Shown: positions 22,200 through 35,334, numbered from the stretch's first letter. The stretch: DNA of 64,000 bases from Rhyacophila brunnea (GCA_022495005.1 JAGYXB010001361.1:62001-126000), one strand, 5' to 3'. Made by a program: numbers and translations. Notes: generated by a model not told the origin, from the sequence alone.

Positions 22200-23560
22200 A
22201 GAGTGATAAAGCTTTGTTTTATTTACGAAGATAAACCTTTGCGAAAAGCTTGGTTTTCAGCAGAAACTGTAATGAAAGTCAAATAAAGCTCATAATTCAT
22301 GACATGTCAAGTTTGATACCAAGATTGGACTATTGCAGTACGACAGAGGTATGGATATAACGATTCAAGAGGTATTTCAACGTACATACAATCATATTGT
22401 GAAATATCTATGCCACCATCTGTAAGTCTTCGGCCACATAGGTAGGTGCTTTACTAGTGCTAAGCTAGGTGATATGCTAGTCTACTAAAAACACTACTGC
22501 TACATTGCACGCTACGTGCTTAGGTACAAAATTCAGTCGACATTTGGGAGCGCTCAAGTGAACAACGATGTCATTCTCAGAACTAACCAGAAAGCTACTT
22601 CTCACAGAGAATTTAAGTTTAAAATTCCGAAAGTCTCAAATTTGAACATGTTGGGTGCATAATGTCAATTCATCTCGAAGTACTCTTGGAGAGTTTCAAC
22701 TTCTCTACAAAGAATTTCGGAATAGCGTATCTATATAATATAGTATAACTGTAAAATGTACATACTCGTACATTGAAAGCGGTAAAGGTAAAATGTTTAC
22801 ACATACACAAAAGGCGCCATGAAACAAAATATTTGAAATCCACTGGTCTATTGGATTCTAATTAAGTCTTATTGAGATACAGGCTTCTCTCACATCCAAA
22901 TTTGGCAATTCCACTTCTTTCAATGCAAATAATGACGAAACGTTGAATTATTACAATGCATACTAATTGACAATGTAAAGCTCACTTCTAATAATAATCT
23001 TCAAGTCTACTCATGTCCAGAAGGATTGAGGAAGGTATCGTGTGATTCAGAACGCTACTTTAGAAGAAAAACACCCTCCTACACAATATTCTCAAGTATT
23101 TCACAACAGTTTTAATGGACAACAAAATCAGGGAAAATACTACTGTAAACTATAGTCACCAAACGCAATTTCTACACAATTTTAGATTCTCTAAATCAGT
23201 CAATTACATAAAATATTATAAATAAATGAGTGTATTGTCAAATTTATAAAATCGTCGAATACGTGTTGTGAAAATTCGAGACAGACCATTCTGAAATGAT
23301 CTGCTAAGAAATAAATCATCAATTATTCAAGTAACATACATAAATATTGTTAATATTTATTGATTATATGTCACCATTATAAATATATACAGTTATAAAC
23401 AAGCCGCGATATTTCAATTAAAATACGCCAACTTATAAAAGTGTTTTAATACTATAATTCCACAATGCTTCCTCCTGTCATATACCCTTAAATCAAGTAA
23501 TGCTAATGATAATATCTTTCCAACATACAATTTGGTTGTTTTTTTTATTATCGGGCAATG
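22200..23560. other. Intron stretch, nothing recognised
   Basis: AT-rich intron of Sarm with no repeat boundary, exon with matching phase, or RNA gene that I can support. Confidence 0.45.
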
Positions 23561-23569
23561 GTTAATCAC

Positions 23570-23788
23570 TCACGATGGCGATAAGCGTCGGCTTATAGCG
23601 TCGTGGGTCCCAGTTTCGAATCATGGGTCTGAAAAGTACACATATTGTTTTTCAATTTGTGCATGAGTCAGAGTATGGACCTAATAGGTTTAGCAAGTGG
23701 CTGACATCTATTTCTCGTAAAAACAATATCTGTTAATACAAAACTCCACTCTGTGGGGGCCCATATGATCTTATTAGGATCGAACAAT
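23570..23788 (+). mobile_element. tRNA-derived SINE, copy 1
   Basis: The head is tRNA-like (GATGGCGATAAGCGTCGGCTT, shortened by a gap, and a B-box-like GTTTCGAATC). The body has TTTTTCAATTTGTGCATGAG, GCAAGTGGCTGACATC and a TTATTAGGATCGAAC tail. Related copies at 28228, 36332 and 53570. Confidence 0.75.
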
Positions 23789-24087
23789 TATTTTTCCCTT
23801 CAATCAGGTTCCCACACAGTTTTACACGAGTTTTTTTTATCCTACTAAAATTATTTTCATAAGCACATATTGTAAATAAACGCTATATTTCATTGAAATA
23901 AATTATAATTAATGTTGTAATAAGTTCAAGGTGCCTGGTTAAGGGTTAAATTCATACATTGTTATTAACACAGGTTACTGGAAGGCACTTTGTTATTTAT
24001 TACCAGTAAATAGAAAAACCTTTTATTATATAATATTATTAATATTAATACTATCGTCCGAAGGTACTTGATGGAATTTGAATTTAA

Positions 24088-24262
24088 ATTAGAATGGATT
24101 TAAGTTTTGTACTAATCCATTTTAGTCGTTTTTTGCGACCCGGGTTTCGCCTTTCGGCATCTTCAGGCACTGTGTAAGATGTTGAAGATGCCGAAAGGCG
24201 AAACCCGGGTCGAGAAAAAAAAGACTCAAATGGAATAGTATAAAACTTAATCCATTAGAATA
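24088..24262. repeat. Foldback hairpin with 30-bp perfect inner arms
   Basis: The inner arms CGACCCGGGTTTCGCCTTTC plus GGCATCTTCA are mirrored at 24183-24212. The outer flanks (TTAGTCGTTTTT / AAAAAAGACTCAAA) also pair loosely. Partial relatives at 41120-41180 and 57535-57600. Confidence 0.75.
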
Positions 24263-24414
24263 TGTAATATTGTAATATTATTAATCATGTTATTAACACG
24301 AGATAAGAGAAAAATCTTGTGTTATATTATGGCGTATAGAATACAATAATAAATTAATGGTCAGTTAGATAGACGATACGTAATTTTGAATTAGGAATTA
24401 TTTGTTGGACATAC

Positions 24415-24468
24415 CTCCCTATCGACTACGATTTTTAGTCCGGGATGCACTTTATGCCTGTACGACAT
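24415..24468 (-). CDS. Sarm: Sarm alternative first coding exon (18 aa)
   Basis: A short open frame MSYRHKVHPGLKIVVDRE runs from an ATG in fair context (CGACCATGT) to a near-perfect donor AGGGAG|GTATGT. It leaves in phase 0, exactly what the shared exon at 20810 needs, giving ...VDRE|EQRTVKAG. About 300 bases upstream in gene direction (24470-24760) are GC- and CpG-rich compared with the flanks, as expected for a promoter and 5' UTR. This would be the shortest N-terminus, lacking both the long chain and the Ser-Pro exon. The frame is short, so support comes from donor quality, phase and the CpG-rich leader. A capped 5' read would settle it. Confidence 0.6.
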
Positions 24469-24469
24469 G

Positions 24470-24760
24470 GTCGATACTTGACCGAATAACTTTTCGCGTA
24501 ATTGCAGAGTATTTTTTCAAGCTGGGAAAGTGAAAATTCTTTATGTATTTTTACGGGAGAACCGACGCGCGACGCGAAGCAGTTTCCACTGAGTCGTTGT
24601 GAGGCGATCAGTCGCGTTTCAAATAGAAATTTGTTGACATTACGACGTTTCCAGCCGAAGCATGATTCGGCGCTCCGGCCGTGCTCTCTTCGTTGGTACA
24701 GGGCCAAGATAAAATTATTTGAAATCGTAGGCACTCCGCGGTTTGATTCCACTAACTCTT
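24470..24760 (-). promoter_or_regulatory. CpG-rich leader/promoter region of the 24.4-kb first exon
   Basis: The stretch is richer in C, G and CpG (for example ACGCGCGTCGGTTC-like words on the minus strand) than the AT-rich DNA on both sides. It lies directly upstream of the ATG at 24468. It probably holds the transcription start and 5' UTR of the short isoform. No TATA box or initiator could be fixed by eye. Confidence 0.35.
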
Positions 24761-26778
24761 ATACAATGATCACACGTTGAAATCGATGATATCACTTCAA
24801 TACGATCGGAATTCAAATAGTAGTATTATCTTCCTAAGTAAAAAATTCAGATGTATCTTAATCAGTGGCGAAGGGTCACTTTTGGAAAGAGGTAGGCTGT
24901 GAAGATCTGAGAAAAAGAACACACTAGTCAGGTACGGGAAATAAGAAGATAATACGATATTACTACTGATGAATAGGTACCTACTCACTAATGATAACGA
25001 CACACTAATACGATGAAATTTCAAAAACTCACTGATGACATAAAATTGAGCGAAGAGTTTAAATTACATATTTTTCAAAACGTTTATACACATTTTCTTT
25101 CTTTTTATTTTTAAAAATAATCAATATTTATTAATATGCGATTAAACGCCATACATTTTTTTTAAATTATCTAATTATTAATAATTTTTTTGCCATTATA
25201 ACAATATTATGCGCGATGGTTTTAGGCTCAGCGATAGGAGCCTACCATTTTCATACAATTCGAAAGAAAGTGATCATATAAATGTCAATATGCAATTAAA
25301 AAATATTTTTCTTAAGAAGGTAGGCTTTAAATAATCGTCTAGTATGGAGTCTTCGCCAATTATCTTAAAAGATCCAGATCATTTATTAGACACTTTCTCA
25401 ACCCGATAGGTTGCCATATATGGTTGACGACAGGTAACACAAAAATGGGTTATCGTCTGAATATAGGTACCTGTAAGGTACAATTCTGAAGTGTGTAAAA
25501 ATATGGGATAAATAATGTTATTTTCAATAGTTACGTTTGTATCATAAAATTGCATTAGGTACATATTGGTAATATCTTTTTTCTTTTTGTTGCTAATTTC
25601 TTGCGTTTTCGCTTCATGAAAGCAACAGTGAAATAAGTAAAAAATACTAGTTTCGAGATAATTGAGCTTTAATGTGTATGTCATACAAATCAAATAATTA
25701 ACTACTTACATGTTCGTTTCGTTTTTTTTTCTGCAGTTTATAATATATGATAATATTAAGATTTTGGATATACCATTATTAACAGTGATTTGTTTCAGTT
25801 ATCTCACTGTTGCGTTGAAGTTACACGACAATTTTATTAAATGCAACAGTGGTCTTTTTTCTTTTAAATGGGGTATTACATTATTTTTCTTAAACCTCAG
25901 TGATTCTATTATGTAGGTTTAGCTATCAGCAATCGATTGGCAAAGATATCTGAAAAACTTTTTTCACTTATCTCACTGTTTTTATTTACATGATTCTAGG
26001 ACCGAGAAACAGTGACATGCTTACTAGAAACGTTGTTTTATTTTTATTGTGTGAGGCTCAAAATTTTAGTCAGTGGTTCGAGTATCTACTGGATAATTAA
26101 AAAAAAAATTACATTCCCAATCTTCTCTTAAACACTTGTATACTATTTAAATTAAAAATTGTCGCCCAGGAGTCTAAAAATGTTGCCGGTTTTAAAATAT
26201 AATCGTAACGATGTGATTTGAAGTCAAAGACAAATTCCGTGGTTGCGCTACGTCAGTTGGAACACGCGCGAAAAGTATAAAAGTGTGCGTATGGCATACA
26301 ACGATTGGTATATTTTTATAAAATGAGTAATAGTTACCGGTTTCTGTGTATATCCCATTTAGATTATTTAATCTTTTTCGAATTAATAAATTTTAATTGC
26401 ACTTGTCACTTGAGTCTAGCCCATATTAAATGATAACTGCAGTATAATTACGAACGCGTGCCTTTAAATCAAAAATAAGCATTGCAAAATAATAAATTTA
26501 AAAAAAATGCAAGGTGTGAATATTTTTTGGCACAGTAAAAACCGGATAAATTCCCATGCATTGACATAATTAAGTGGCTGAAAATACAACAAAACCAAGT
26601 GCACCTATGACCAAATTTAATTAGAAATTAAATATGCCATTGGAAACTCTTAGTATGTAATAATAAAATATTAAGTAATAGTTTTTAAGGCTTGCAAAAT
26701 AAATTTGTTTTCAGTTGAGAATCTTTTAGGATACAAGGGATATACGTTAGATTAAAACATAATAAGATATTATGAGTG

Positions 26779-26984
26779 GTTCACACTCTGGTTAGTTTTG
26801 AGTAAGCTAGGTTCACACATAATATTTGAGTATTTCTTATTCTGTAAGGGTATGATTTTCGTTACATAATAACATAAATGTACTCAAAATAACACTTCGG
26901 AATTGCAATCATACTCTTGCAGAATTAGAAATACTCAAATATTATGTTTGAACCTAGTTTACTCAAAACTAACCAGAATGGACT
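26779..26984. repeat. MITE with about 65-bp inverted arms
   Basis: TCACACTCTGGTTAGTTTTG at the left and its complement ending in CAAAACTAACCAGAATGGA at the right; the inner AATATTTGAGTATTTC part also pairs. Confidence 0.7.
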
Positions 26985-27205
26985 TTGTTCACTATGCTCT
27001 TGAAACACTCAGTTATTTTTTGTTAGTAGGCATAAACTCATGGTTACTGAAGACTGTAGTACCTACTAACTTCTCTATTCACTCTACAATACAAAAAATT
27101 CACATTCTTTTTAATAGGTACTTAGTTATTTTATTGACATGTTCAATATCTTTATTCAAGTACTCAAGCATTGCATTAAAATGATCTTATTTATTTTGTA
27201 TAGGT

Positions 27206-27901
27206 CAGGGGGGGGGCAAACTGCGGCCCGCCTGGTATTTTTTTGCGGCCCGCCACCATTAACTGTACTTCTGATTATGAATAACTTTTTTATCATTTTT
27301 AAAAAAATATTGACAATAGATTAAAATTTGAAGAATTTGTTGTTTCGTAAATGTATTATCACAGTACGTCTTCCTCGCGTCTCGTCTCACACTATGTAAC
27401 CACTATTTTCTAAGTTCAACATCGATTTCAATAGATATTGATAGTGTGCCGACAGAGCTACAACTTCAGATTATGGATCTGTAGTGTGACACTGATTTAA
27501 GAGAATTGCATCGTCGTGAAGAAATCTCCAAATTTTACAATGCCCTTAATTCAGACGAATTCGACCAACTTAAAGATTATGCAAGAAAAATGTTCGTTAT
27601 TTTTGGATCAACCTATATATGTGAACAAACATTTTCGATCATGAACCTCAATAAAAATTCTTTACGTTCAAATATCTCCGATGCCCATTCAGCCCGTTGA
27701 GAATATCAACTACAAAATTAACACCTGGATTTAAAAAAAATGTTCAAAGACAGTTTCATTCTTCTCATTATTTTTTTTGTAATGTTTATTTTTCGTGATA
27801 ATAAATAGTGTATACCTAAAAATGGTATTTTACTTGCGGCCCGCCGCTCATTTTCAATTCTTGAATTTGGCCCTCCATCCAAAAAGTTTGCCTCCCCCCT
27901 G
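27206..27901 (+). mobile_element. hAT transposon remnant with 8-bp duplication
   Basis: 696 bp starting CAGGGGGGGGGCAAACTGCG and ending GTTTGCCTCCCCCCTG. GTATAGGT flanks it exactly on both sides (27198-27205, 27902-27909). Inner repeats of GCGGCCCGCC near both ends are usual for this group. Internally deleted; it holds the transposase tail below. Confidence 0.9.
27478..27760 (+). pseudogene. hAT transposase C-terminus (GTF2IRD2/ZBED-like)
   Basis: The frame gives LRELHRREEISKFYNALNSD, then RKMFVIFGSTYICEQTFSIM and NKNSLRSNISDAHSA. This is the hAT dimerisation region in the form shared with GTF2IRD2/ZBED/FAM200-type domesticated transposases (LFGSTYxCEQTFSxMNxNKSxxRSxLTDxHL). Stops occur on both sides. 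Confidence 0.85.
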
Positions 27902-28227
27902 GTATAGGTACTATTTTTTATTTCTAATTTAATGATAATGTGTATTTTATTATTAATTATTATAATATACCTGTCTAATATTTTATTGTTATTGTTTCGT
28001 GCAGTCTGTTTCATTTTACAAATTTTCTTTCTTGCGTGTGCCGTTTATAAATTAAATAAATTAAATTAACTAAAAGTAAGCAACTTAAATCCTAAGGCTT
28101 TTAGCCCAGCAAGTATCCGATGTTTTTTTCTAAAGCCTTCTCAAGATAAATAAATTCAAAACAGAAATCCTTCTATGGAAATAATAAAGGAGATCGTTTG
28201 GTTTAAATTTAATTTAATTAAAATAAC

Positions 28228-28395
28228 ACTCACAATGACCGAGCGGTTACGCGTCAGGCTTATAATGTCGAATTCGAATCCCGGATCTGGAAAATTCACA
28301 CGTTGTTTTTCAATGTCTGTTTGGAGTGTTTTGACCCAATTGGTTAAGCAAGTGGCTGACATTTCTCGTAAAAACGAAAAATCTGTTAATACAAC
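28228..28395 (+). mobile_element. tRNA-derived SINE, copy 2
   Basis: Head GACCGAGCGGTTACGCGTC, B-box ATTCGAATCCCGG, body GTTTTTCAATGTCTGTTTGG and AAGCAAGTGGCTGACATTTC, then an A-rich end. Confidence 0.75.
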
Positions 28396-28884
28396 ATCGA
28401 ACATGGTTTAAAAAAATTAATAAATAAATATTTTTCATTTGTTTTTTGCGTACAAAGTCTCGTCGTATAAATCTGTTTCATGCATAAAAATGTACAGATT
28501 ATAGTGTGATGATGTGAAAACTCATTTGTTTCGTCCTTGTCATTTGTACCTACTGCCTGGGTTGCCAGACGTACAATTATTTTTCAAAGAAGCGTTGTTA
28601 GTTTTTTTTTCCGAAAAAGCCTTGCGAAATTCGTGTCAAACGAATGCAAACGTTTGATACTGATTTTTACTGAATATAATACAATATTACAACATAGTAT
28701 TAGATTAGACAATATTCTTTGTGAGTAGGTACAATTTGCCTTGGTTTACAAAAATACCTCAATCGACAGATATTTGGTCTAATTATTAATCGATTTGTAC
28801 CTACGACATAAAATGTATGATTACAAAAGGCAATATGTGATTTTTTAACCAAATAAATTATCAAGAAAATAGTCTTATTACAAA

Positions 28885-29425
28885 ATTTTTATTAGCTCGT
28901 ATTCTTGTTTGTCCGGTGGTTGTTTGTCCCGTACAAATCTTGCAATTGATTTGTTACTAACTTACGGACTAGCTAGACATTTGAAACTTTTGGAATATAT
29001 CAGAACACGATGCCAATGCATTCTTTTAATACTTTTAGCCATCTTTAAGTAAAATTTAATTCATTTTCAGTTAATTCTGTTTCGTATACAAAGTTATTTC
29101 GACACCATTATTGGATGCTAGGGGGTCCTAGCAACTAAATTATTAGTAAATAATATATACATTTTCAGTTAATTCTGTCTTGTATGGAAAGTTATTTCAG
29201 AAAAATCCGTAAAAAGTAAAATACTATTATTGGTTGCTAAGGGGGTGGTCGTAGCAACTAAAGTATTAAAATATACGTGCGTTACTATGGAAATCAAAAT
29301 TAAATGTCAAAATGACATTTCAGTATTCAATACTTGTTTGTTTGTTTTTTATTTGCTTCATATTTCAAGTAAAAGTTTGAGCATATTGAGCATAATAATT
29401 CAACAGAAAATTTAAAAACGTTGTA
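28885..29425 (+). mobile_element. MITE family C, copy 1 (with internal duplication)
   Basis: Key words are CTCGTATTCTTGTTTGTCCG, AGAACACGATGCCAATGCAT, TTTCAGTTAATTCTGT and GGGGGTCCTAGCAACTAAAT, closing AAATTTAAAAACGTTGTA. The TTTCAGTTAATTCTGT segment is present twice here. Four more copies in the window. Confidence 0.75.
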
Positions 29426-29569
29426 AGTATATAAAAATTCTTTTTATCTTGTAATTATTTTATAATTGGGATCGAATCTGGTCGGCTTTATTAGAATGTT
29501 AGCATATATTTGCCACATCATGTGACATCCCGACTGAGAGATATCTATCGAGTTCTGCATATTATCTCG

Positions 29570-30660
29570 TGGGGGTAGGCAGGTCATGCGTTGCTAAGGG
29601 GTGGAAAATATACCAGGCGGCAAACGAAGGAACGAATACGATCATTCAAGTTTTCGAAAGCTGTGGCTGTTTTCCATGAAGCGGAGATCAGGTCACTTCA
29701 TTTAAAAGTAGCGGCATCTAAGTTTAAAAAAATCATAAGGGGTCCTCCAAACCAGTCATCGCTTCAAACGTCCATGTACATAAAAACTACCGCTGCGTAG
29801 TAGATTATGTAGAACATGTTTAATACTCAGTACCTAGTTGATATGTATGCTCCGAACAATTTTGCATACAATTTCGAGATTAAAAATGAAACGGGACGGC
29901 ATTCAGTGACGTCCCGTGGGGTTAGGCAGATTGAGCGTCACTTGGGGGCGGCAGTTACTCGAAGGGCGGCAAATCGAGGAGAATCATTTGGTATATATAT
30001 AGAAATCGGTACCTAAATATAGTAGAAACGGAAATATCTTTCCATTCAAAAAAATCAGCTTACTGGTTGGAAACAAAATTTATCAATTAACACAAAAGGT
30101 TTAAAAGGGCTGTAATTTTTTTGTCGGGTTCGCGATGTCTACCTTACTTTTGTTGTCCTTGGACGTCACCTTCTTGATGACCAGCAATGACACGTGCAAA
30201 TTCGCGAATTATAGGTACTTACCTAATTAATTTATTCAAATATTTTTTCCGGTCACTCGCGAGTTTTGAAAGTTGTCATATTGTGTATTTTTAAATGTAT
30301 CTGAAAACTGTGGAAACTCGCAAACTGTCTATTGAAGTAGAGATGGCATTTAAATTAGATTTAGTGGTATATATTATTTTGTTAGTAATGACGTATCCAT
30401 ATAACGTAATATTTCTTAGATATTGGAGTCATGATAGGATGATAAAAATGCTGTATAAAAATGGGGCGGCATTTTGGCGCTGCGTAGGGGCGGCATTTTG
30501 TCTAGGGACGTCCGAAAGAAAAGATTTCCAGTAAGCAAGGCTCTGGCAGACAAAGAACGCCTTGGTTTAAAAGGCATTAATTATTCATCTAAATATTTAG
30601 ATGAACGGTCAAACATACTTGCTAACAACAAACAGTATTGCAAACGTAAATTATAACAAG
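29570..30660. repeat. Unassigned region with CGGCATT/GGGGCGGCA words
   Basis: CAGTGACGTCCCGTGGGGTT near 29907 looks like a hAT-type end, and GGGGCGGCATTTTG occurs twice near 30467-30500 with GGGACGTCC after it. A decayed transposon of about 0.6 kb is likely but both ends cannot be proven. No convincing coding frame. Confidence 0.35.
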
Positions 30661-31210
30661 ACAGTGTGATATTTTTATGCGTAAATTAAAACGGTCGAAA
30701 AGTTACAAACTCAAACATTATGTATGGATTATTACATTTCTTGGGCTTTAAGCTCCCCTTGACAGTGGTTTTTGGAACCTCCCGATCGATATTTTTCCAT
30801 TCGCGAGCTTTCGTTGCGTATAACAGTGCAGTGCAGAGCTTTTTTTGATGCGATGGGAGAATTAATGTGAGACGCGCTGTCGTGACCTTGTTTGGAACTA
30901 TTTTCAGTCCGCGGTCACCGTCTTTTTCAATCAAAACCTCGTTAAATGCTAGATTACGTGCACGCACAATATATACTGCATAATAGAAATCGCAGATTTT
31001 CGACTATGGATAGAAAGAATAATATGAACTTTTTGTATGACAAGATTTGTGGACAATTTCGTATAAAAATGAATGTTCTATAGGCTGGAGCAGTACACCA
31101 TATAATAGTGGCTATAAACTATTCTTTATAAATTGAGTTGCCTAAAGTTATAACTCACATATTCCAAAAATCAAGTTTTGAGATAATCGCAAAAAACACC
31201 AGAGCACTGT

Positions 31211-31606
31211 TTTTTACAACGTTTTTCTAAGGTCGTATTCTTATTTGTCCGGTACAAATATTGCAATTGATTTTTTACTAACTTCCCGACTACCTAGACA
31301 TAACTTTTAGAATATATCAGAACACAATGCCAATGCATTATTTAAGTACTTTTAGCCATCTTTAAGTAGAATTGAATTCATTTTCAGTTAATTCTGTTTT
31401 GTATGAAAAGTTATTTCGATACCATTATTGGTTGCTAAGGGGTCCTAGCAACTAAATTATTAACAAATAATATATACGTGCGTTACTATGGAAATCAATA
31501 TGAAATGACAGTATTTCTATCAAGTACACATTTTTTGATGGTTTAAGCTAGTCAAGTCAAGTTTATATGATTCAACAGAAAATTTAAAAACGTTGTATAT
31601 AAAAAG
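31211..31606 (+). mobile_element. MITE family C, copy 2
   Basis: Runs from TTTTTACAACGTTTTTCTAAGG to AAATTTAAAAACGTTGTATA (first word shortened by variation); the end words are complementary, giving short inverted ends around ACAACGTTTTT. Confidence 0.75.
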
Positions 31607-31999
31607 TTCTTTTTATCTTGTAATTATTTGTAAATAGAAGAAAAGTATTGAACTCCCTTGAATAATTATGAGTGAGTGAGTCGATTTATATATTTTTTTT
31701 ACATATATATATATGGCCTCAGACACACAACACACTATGAGAAATAGAGCTCCTATTGGCCTAGCTCACATTATTCTTTGAAATACCCATGTGAGTTATG
31801 CCACCAACAGTGAACTTTGTCAACGATTTTTACAGTGTTTAAAGTGACTTTTGATAGCCAACAATTTTCTTTATATTATGTATAGATTAATGCCTTTAGA
31901 ATCATTTGGTATATTTAACTAAAAAAATACAAAATGTCGGTTATGACTCTATGCAACTCAATTAACAGACCTGGTGGAGGCCATGATCCACATACGGTT

Positions 32000-34640
32000 G
32001 TAGCGTCAAGAAGAAGTGATTTTTTTTTGTTTCAAATCGAGTGAATCCGAAATTATTTGTCCTTTTTGACAGACGAGGACAGTAATAGTGTTACATTGGC
32101 ATAGAAATAATTCTACAATGCTCAATAGCTTGTAACTACCTTAATTATTATGTCTTCATAAAAAATTTACTCTGTTTTCCGTTGATAGAGCATTTTTCAA
32201 CGTATTTAGTATGGAACGACAGTTATGGCAAATGAACTAGTACTAATGTAGATGATTTCTATATAAAAAAAACCAAAGAGAGAACAGAGTATTTACCAAT
32301 CTGATGGAGTCTTCGCCAGTAAAAAAAAATAATCAACCGAATAATTTGGCTCGTACCCAAGCTTAACTCTGAGGTGAAACTCTTACTTAATTTATTTCCA
32401 TTATTATCATATGTATTTCCAGGCAAAACTCATCATCGACCGAACATCTAAAAATCTAAATATCACTTAGTGCTTTTTATTTGAACTGGCAATACATAGA
32501 TAATACAAAACTTTTGATGTCAGATAAGTGTAGGCACACGTATTATAATTTCAATCAGGAAATTACCGATGTATATTTTCAAATATGTTTCATTTATTGT
32601 ACCTATTACATGATTGCCACCTATACGAATAAAGTTGTATTAAATAAAGTTTTTCTTCGATACAATTCAATAATTACTTCTGATACGCAACAAACATGAT
32701 TTTATAATATTTTGGACGCTCTGAGACTGCTAATTTTATAATAAGCGTCGTCACATATTATTATTTATTAAATACAAATTTAATATAATATAAAAAACCA
32801 CTCATTTATGTGAATTCGAATCCCACTCAGTTGAACAGATATATATGTATATTGAACATACATAATTTATATATATTTAATAACCCACTATGAAAACTCT
32901 TTTTTGAAAAGCAAATACGATACCCGACGGGACTTGAATCTGTAACCACTGGATTCGCGCCAATATGCTTTATCAATTAAACTACGGGCATCCTACGTAA
33001 TTAAAACGAATTTAACTAGTAGTTCTTACATGAAATCTTTATCAAATTGCGTTGATAATATTGTTAGATATCGGTTTTTGTGTATTAAATCAAGGTATGT
33101 ATCAATAAAATGCATTAATTACTAACCGACATCCGGATCACTCAAAATTTTTAGTTATTACGTACCTGCACTTGCTAATAATTATAATAATATTACATTC
33201 TCAAAGCTTTTGAATTATTCGTTGAATAAAAGAAATAGTTTATTAGAAATGTATGTCTATTTTTTAAATTATATCGTCACAATATACAACTAGGTAACTT
33301 TGATTTCGTCATTGTTGGGAAATTGAAATTTAAACTTATTATTTAAAATAAAAATGGAAAGTTGTGCTTATTTAATTGGCAGCAATTCCATAATATTCAA
33401 CAGTATAAAAAAATATTGTAGATATATTATTTTATTTATTCAATGCATTTATGGTTTTAAAGTTATGTAATATTTTCAAAGACAAAATTAATACATGTAG
33501 AATCATATTCAATAGTTATCTCAGAAATAGTTAAAATCAAGCTATCAAGACGTTGTAGGATTGAGGTGACGATATAATATTATGTTCAATAAAATTGTAA
33601 TACGTCATGTTCCATGTTCCAAAATAACAACCATGTTCCAAAATAAGCTAAATCGCTGGAAATATGTTTGAGTATTGAAATGTAAACAATTTAAGCCAAA
33701 CATAATAATATTTTTATCTGCTGTTTAGTTTGTTTTAAATCATCAACGGACCAAGTGTTTGTTATTATGTTATTTTACGTGAGAGCTGTCTATATATATA
33801 GTAGAAATTTCGTATAAATATAATTTATTTAAGTGATTTATTATTCTGCAAATACAATACATAAAATGGAAAATACATTGCAACTTTTGTATTAAGCATC
33901 TACGTAACAACGCTGCATGCGCTAATACTGTTACGTCACGTTGTTTATGGTGTTGATTTGCCATATAAGATACTTTATCTCTGGCAGTTTTGAGAGGAAT
34001 TAAAAGCTTTATTCTCTGTTTCTTCTACTCGAAATACTTTCGAAATAATGCTCTTCGTTTGCGTCCGCAAACGGTTAGGCATTTTTATATTAATAAAACT
34101 CCACGCGATATCGAATACACACTGAATTATGGGCTCGGGGAATGTATTAGTAGGGAAAGAAAATACGGGGGGGGGTGGGTTTTAGTTCCAGAAATGACCG
34201 CAGTGACGTATTAGACTTGATATAAAACTCACACTGTTGTTCTGCATTTTCTTAGTTTTACAAATTAAAGCTTGTAAGTATCAACCATTTTAACACAGTT
34301 TGAGTGGAAATGTCGATTGGTTTTAACTTAATTGCGTAGGTATAGGTTACACCAATGAGTATAATTAAATTTAAAACTGAGATAGTTTCAATCAAAGTCA
34401 AAGAGGTACCTGCGTATACTTGTTTAATTATCTTAAATTAGTTTTTAGGAAAAACTTTCTTAAATTGGTCAGGGCATTTCTCTCACAAAAAATTTTCAAA
34501 AGAATAATAATTTAGATCGTTTTAGAAAATAATGTAAATTATGAATAGGTACCTACTACATTGGTAATCTTTGCTTCTCACAGTGTTTACTTTACGGGTA
34601 CAAATACAAATGTCCATTGAAACGTTTCGAAAGTTTTCGC
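32000..34640. other. Long intron stretch, no gene found
   Basis: Strongly AT-rich. Contains the tRNA-like block at 32916-32998; otherwise no exon, RNA gene or clear transposon boundary seen. Confidence 0.4.
32916..32998 (-). mobile_element. tRNA-like SINE head
   Basis: On the minus strand: CCCGTAGTTTAATTGATAAA (A-box region) and AGATTCAAGTCCCGTCGGG (B-box/T-arm). It is followed by TTTTTTGAAAAGAGTTTTC-like sequence also found near 43650 and 40620. It lacks a good acceptor stem, so a SINE rather than a functional tRNA. Confidence 0.5.
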
Positions 34641-34671
34641 GACTAAAAAATCAAACTAAATAACAACTCAC

Positions 34672-34962
34672 TGGCTGAACTGTTTTATCTTCGAAAAACA
34701 TCTGCACTGGCACGCATCTAACCCTGGGACTGGCAGGTACCTCCGTGAACTGTACTCTCGGACTCATGGGATTATCAACAATCCTAGCCGTCCCGGGAGT
34801 ACCGGGTGCCAGCGACCCAGGAGTCTCCACGATGGGAGTGCGAGGACTGGACGGATCGGAGCCATAGTCCGAAGCGTTCTCGCAGGCTAGCCTTAACATG
34901 GATGATGGACGCAGTGCTCCACGTCTTACAGGCCAGGGAGCATTTCCACTGGTACCGGACAT
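34672..34962 (-). CDS. Sarm: Sarm alternative first coding exon, Ser/Pro-rich N-terminus
   Basis: 97 codons from ATG to a consensus donor CAGCCA|GTGAGT, ending in phase 0 so that it fits the shared exon at 20810. It starts MSGTSGNAPWPVRRG and then carries repeated Ser-Pro units: DPSSPRTP, NPMSPRVQF, PASPRVRC. These are typical targets of proline-directed kinases (inference). An in-frame TAG lies six codons upstream of the ATG and no good acceptor is seen there, which favours an initiator exon from an internal promoter. The codons are GC-rich against an AT-rich flank. If the ATG is not the start, the exon would need an acceptor I could not find. Confidence 0.72.
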
Positions 34963-35334
34963 CGGATAAAATCGACACTATTAATATTAATATATTCTTT
35001 AAAACACTTTTAACATACACTTTTTACCATGTAAGTAAATTTATTGTATTCATGTTACACTTTACAATTTTGTCGTTGGAATTTTATATCGGGGGTTTGA
35101 TTTGTTTCAGAATTAGACCAGACGATTCAACCAATGAATGCTGTCCGATGAAAATAATTTTCAGCGCATTTTTAATTCCGATAATCAATAATATCTAAAC
35201 AAAACTGAGAGATAATTAAGAAGTATTTACGATTGTTTATGTACACAAATGGTTAAGATCGATTTAGGATTTTAATATTTTTAATAGTGTGTGAGTTGAC
35301 TACATAGTTGAATTCAAATGTCATTTGTGACGGG

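Noticed and set aside
26270..26290. TATAAAAG as a plus-strand promoter
   Set aside because: No open frame or transcript-like structure follows; common by chance in AT-rich DNA.
30686..30967. 93-codon minus-strand frame
   Set aside because: Looks moderately protein-like but has no recognisable motif and no supporting splice sites.
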